Assembly (NCBI GenBank): GCA_011524575.1
Contig: WTKB01000335.1
Coordinates: 3,144 to 13,005 of the forward strand
Reading direction: 5' to 3'
Length of the DNA: 9,862 nucleotides
Source of the DNA: Aquimarina sp.
GTDB lineage: Bacteria; Bacteroidota; Bacteroidia; Flavobacteriales; Flavobacteriaceae
Part shown: in pieces, positions 7,132 through 9,862 of the stretch
How the letters are laid out: the number at the start of each line of letters is the position of its first letter
Position numbering within the stretch: position 1 is the first letter of the stretch
Translations under genes and position numbers: made by a program
The notes under the pieces: model-generated
Database searches by the model: none
Seen by the model: only the letters and a program-made list of their open reading frames with translations
What the model was told of the DNA's origin: nothing

Positions 7132-7446
7132 GTAGAAGTAATTATTTAATGAGAAGGACTTTTAGAAAAATATAAAAACATCCTTTAATAAATTCTAAAA
7201 AAGTACTATTGCTTTCTTTCATAATTAAATTTTTTTATAAATTTTACGTTAATCAATGTCAAATCTATTAAAAAAAAGAATACCTATCTAAGATTGAAAA
7301 ATAAAGTATTTCTTTTTGTCGATTATTCTTGCTCTTTTAAAGAATATTGACTATTTTTTTCAAAATTTGAAATTAAAATGCTTTTGCTTTTGTTTCTAGT
7401 TTAAAATATACGTGTATTATTCTATCAATCATTCTTTTATAAAAAA
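7132..7446. other. Divergent AT-rich intergenic region
   Basis: This 315-base gap lies between the 5' ends of the CLC gene and the PL6 lyase. It is very AT-rich, with poly-A/T tracts and no gene. On the minus strand TAGATTTG (7267-7260) fits the TAnnTTTG -7 consensus and could serve the CLC gene with a leader of about 120 bases, but its -33 region is poor. On the plus strand TTTG at 7366-7369 with TGCTTTTG at 7385-7392 (15-base spacer) is a weak candidate for the lyase. Close to the CLC start, ACTTTTAGAA (from 7158) can pair with TTCTAAAAAAGT downstream on the same strand, an imperfect AT-rich hairpin of doubtful meaning. Confidence 0.6.
7260..7267 (-). promoter_or_regulatory. Candidate -7 element for the CLC transporter gene
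   Basis: TAGATTTG on the minus strand matches TAnnTTTG exactly, about 130 bases before the presumed TTG start. I find no good TTTG box at the usual distance upstream of it. In DNA this AT-rich one exact match is weak evidence. Confidence 0.25.
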
Positions 7447-9813
7447 ATGAAAAAAATACTACTAACAATATCCTTACTAACCTTTTTGTTCTACTCTTGT
7501 AATACTGGAGGAAATACAACTTTAGATAAAGAGCGTATTTCAGATAAGGTTTCCTATTTTAAAACTCCTAAAATGGGTACTGTGGTAAGTACTCCTAAAG
7601 AATTACAATCAGCTATAGCTAATGCCAAACCAGGTACAACGATCTTATTAAAGGATGGTATTTGGAAAGATCTTAAAATCGACTTTAATAGCACAGGAAC
7701 TAAAGAAAAACCTATTGTACTTGCTGCACAAACCTCTGGAAAAGTATTTTTAGAAGGGGAATCTTATTTAAAAATAGGAGGATCACACCTTATAGTATCA
7801 GGGCTTTATTTTCAAAATGGACATACCACATCAAATGCTGTAATTGATTTTAAAAAAAGTAAGACACAAGTAGCAAATTATTGTAGAGTTACCAATTGTG
7901 TGATTAAAGATTATAATTCTCCAAAAAGAGATACTCGAGATCATTGGGTAGAATTTTGGGGAAGGCATAACCAGATGGACCATTGTTATTTATCTGGTAA
8001 GTCTAATGTTGGTCCAACCGTACGTGTAGACATAAAAGGAAATAGAAACATAAAGAATTATCATAAAATTGTACACAACCATTTTGGTCCTCGACCTAGA
8101 AAAGGTGGACCAAAAGGCGAAACAATACAACTGGGAGATAGTTATTGTTCGATGTCACCAAGTAACACTTTTGTAGGTTATAATTTATTTGAAGCTTGTA
8201 ATGGAGAAGTAGAGGTCATTTCGAGTAAGACAAATTTTAATGTTTTTAAGTCTAATGTATTTTATAAATCTGAAGGTTCATTGGTTACACGTCATGGGAA
8301 CTATTGTAAAATCGAGGGTAACTATTTTATAGGAGATGGTCAAAATCCTCACTATGGAGGTATTCGATTAATCAATACGGGGCATACGGTAACCAATAAT
8401 TATTTCTTAAACATGATTGGTGAAAACTTTAGAGCTCCATTAGCGGTAATGAATGGTATTCCAAAATCTCCTCTTAACAGGTACAATCAAGTAACTGATG
8501 TTACTGTTTGTTATAACACTTGGGTAAATTGTAAATCTCCATTACAATTTGGGGTTGGTACAAATATTAGTCAAAAAGATGTGCTTCCTAGCAGTGAAAT
8601 TCGATCAGCAGTACCCATTCGAACAGAAGTAATTAATAATATTGTTTATAATGAAAAAGGAGACCCTAATCCGATTATAGCCCATGATAAAATTGATAAA
8701 ATTTTATTTAAAAACAATGTAATTAACAATACAGAAATGCCTTTTAATCAAATAAAAGGTTTTAGTACTAAAGATTTGAATTTATTTGAGCTTGATAAGC
8801 AATTACAATTACCTATAGCGGATAAAGAAACCAAAATCTATAAAACTTTTGGATTGGAGGAGTATAATAAAGACCTCTTTAACATGGACCGTAGTGAAGA
8901 AAATAATAGAATAGGAGCTGTTGTTGAAATTCCAAAAATAAATCCTGATATTCTTAATTTTGAAAAATATGGTCCAAATTGGTTTAATGCTAATCATGAA
9001 AGTAGTTCAAGTAAAACGTATAAGGTTCAAGACTCTAAAGAATTAAAACTTGTTATAGATAGTGCTAAAAGTGGTGATGTAATAGAACTTACTTCAAGTA
9101 ATTACACCATAGATCAATCTATAATCATTGATAAAAAAATAAGTATTCGTTCGCATTCAAAACCAGCAACATTAAGTTATACTGGTATGATTGGTACACC
9201 TCTTTTTGAAATGAATCCTAAAGGTGAATTACTTCTTGATAACCTTATCATAAAAGGAAATAGAGATAATTTTGCTTTTGCTTCAAGAAAAGATATGATG
9301 TCTAGTTTGTATAATTTAGAGGTTAAAAATTCTGAAATTTCAAATTTTGACTATATTCTTAAAGCTTATAAAGAGTCTTTTGCTGATCATATTTCTTTTG
9401 AAAATACGAGGTTTAAAGATTGTCACAATGGTGTAGAACTTTCTGAAGAAAAAAATGATAAAGGGGATTATAATGTAGGATTTCTAACTTTTGATAAATG
9501 TAAGTTTTACAATATCGAAAAGAATGTCATCGATTACTATAGAGGAGGATATGACGAATCTACTATAGGGGGAACCCTTGTTGTAAAAGAATGTTACTTT
9601 AGTAAATGTGGTGCAAAAGAAGAAAATAAAATTTTGTTAAACCACTATGGAATTATAAATGTAACGCTTTCAGGAAACACCTTTAAAGATAATCCTGTAA
9701 AGTTAGTAGCTGTATTATGGGGGGCTAAAAATAATGTAGCGTATAATAATAGTTTTAAAAATTCAGGAAAAATTATTGTTCAGGAAAATCTTAAACTAAC
9801 ATTGGTATATTAG
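7447..9813 (+). CDS. Two-domain PL6 alginate lyase (chondroitinase B-like), lipoprotein
   Basis: A 788-residue secreted polysaccharide lyase, probably cleaving alginate by beta-elimination. The N-terminus is a lipoprotein signal: basic MKK, a hydrophobic core, then FYSC with C18 as the lipidation site. No acidic surface-export tag follows the Cys (NTGGN), so a periplasm-facing location is plausible. Domain 1 (about 43-510) is a right-handed beta-helix of the Chondroitinas_B type. It shows STPKELQSAI...KPGTTI at the start, HNHFGPRP at 210-217, GETIQLG at 224-230, and the active-site strand GEVEVISSK, with calcium-type ligands E254/E256 and Lys base K261; R282 in TRHGN sits 21 residues after K261, as in PL6 enzymes. 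Domain 2 (about 525-788) is a second beta-helix with YRGGYDESTIGG at 698-709, a block I recall from two-domain exo-type PL6 lyases such as AlyGC. The calcium-ligand Asn expected near 222 appears to be Pro. No sus genes or other alginate genes are adjacent in the window. The stop codon TAG ends on the first base of a mobile-element end. Confidence 0.93.
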   Translation: MKKILLTISLLTFLFYSCNTGGNTTLDKERISDKVSYFKTPKMGTVVSTPKELQSAIANAKPGTTILLKDGIWKDLKIDFNSTGTKEKPIVLAAQTSGKVFLEGESYLKIGGSHLIVSGLYFQNGHTTSNAVIDFKKSKTQVANYCRVTNCVIKDYNSPKRDTRDHWVEFWGRHNQMDHCYLSGKSNVGPTVRVDIKGNRNIKNYHKIVHNHFGPRPRKGGPKGETIQLGDSYCSMSPSNTFVGYNLFEACNGEVEVISSKTNFNVFKSNVFYKSEGSLVTRHGNYCKIEGNYFIGDGQNPHYGGIRLINTGHTVTNNYFLNMIGENFRAPLAVMNGIPKSPLNRYNQVTDVTVCYNTWVNCKSPLQFGVGTNISQKDVLPSSEIRSAVPIRTEVINNIVYNEKGDPNPIIAHDKIDKILFKNNVINNTEMPFNQIKGFSTKDLNLFELDKQLQLPIADKETKIYKTFGLEEYNKDLFNMDRSEENNRIGAVVEIPKINPDILNFEKYGPNWFNANHESSSSKTYKVQDSKELKLVIDSAKSGDVIELTSSNYTIDQSIIIDKKISIRSHSKPATLSYTGMIGTPLFEMNPKGELLLDNLIIKGNRDNFAFASRKDMMSSLYNLEVKNSEISNFDYILKAYKESFADHISFENTRFKDCHNGVELSEEKNDKGDYNVGFLTFDKCKFYNIEKNVIDYYRGGYDESTIGGTLVVKECYFSKCGAKEENKILLNHYGIINVTLSGNTFKDNPVKLVAVLWGAKNNVAYNNSFKNSGKIIVQENLKLTLVY

Positions 9814-9862
9814 AGCTTGTTTAAACTGAATACAAACTGTAATTCAAAAGTTTAAGGTTTTG
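9810..9862 (+). mobile_element. Left end of a mobile element sharing the foldback terminal repeat, cut by the window edge
   Basis: From 9813 to the edge, the 50 bases match the right end of the foldback element (read on the minus strand from 3233 to 3184) with only three differences, and its left end at about 39/50 or slightly better. The outside triplet TTA (9810-9812) fits a TNA target-site duplication. Because the sequence stops inside the terminal repeat, I cannot tell whether this is another MITE or a full insertion sequence with a transposase to the right. Confidence 0.75.

Noticed and set aside
7132..7446. Fluoride riboswitch upstream of the CLC-F gene
   Set aside because: I looked on the minus strand for the conserved GGcGATGG and CTGATG-type blocks and found none; only AT-rich sequence is present.
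3234..9812. Composite transposon carrying surE-lpxB-CLC-PL6
   Set aside because: The cluster contains housekeeping genes in a typical flavobacterial order, and the flanking ends are parts of separate small elements without a transposase in view.

Overview
The window looks like chromosomal DNA from a marine-type member of the Flavobacteriaceae (Bacteroidota). The support is: very low GC with A-rich leaders in place of Shine-Dalgarno sites; a TAnnTTTG-type -7 element before surE; a DUF4175-type membrane/coiled-coil protein; the order surE - small membrane protein - lpxB; and a lipoprotein alginate lyase of family PL6. This placement is an inference from gene content, because no rRNA or other marker is present.

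Layout. (1) 1-3026, minus: the first 1008 codons of a very large DUF4175-like protein whose 3' end lies beyond the left edge. (2) 3027-3699: a gene-poor 673-base gap. It holds a 154-bp near-palindromic foldback element with TAA direct repeats, a degenerate third terminal repeat, a 40-codon ORF that runs into that repeat, a short coding-like remnant, and the surE promoter region. (3) 3700-5921, plus: a tight three-gene cluster of surE (nucleotidase), an unnamed three-helix membrane protein and lpxB (lipid A disaccharide synthase), with gaps of 1 and 10 bases, so probably one transcript. (4) 5911-7131, minus: a CLC-family transporter converging on lpxB with an 11-base overlap. It carries GNNLI, GREGT and GEVTP in place of the usual chloride-type motifs, which marks it as a fluoride/proton antiporter of the CLC-F clade. 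(5) 7132-7446: an AT-rich divergent intergenic region. (6) 7447-9813, plus: a 788-residue two-domain PL6 alginate lyase lipoprotein. (7) 9813-9862: the outer 50 bases of another copy of the mobile-element terminal repeat, which begins on the last base of the lyase stop codon.

The genes serve separate functions: envelope biogenesis (lpxB and probably its membrane neighbour), nucleotide salvage or stress (surE), fluoride export, and alginate breakdown. I see no wholly new multi-gene system. The points most worth a second look are the mobile repeat family (a foldback MITE, plus an end that supplies the last base of the PL6 stop codon), the CLC-F transporter without a visible fluoride riboswitch or ATG start, a possible loss of a calcium-ligand Asn in the PL6 enzyme, and the unnamed membrane protein between surE and lpxB.
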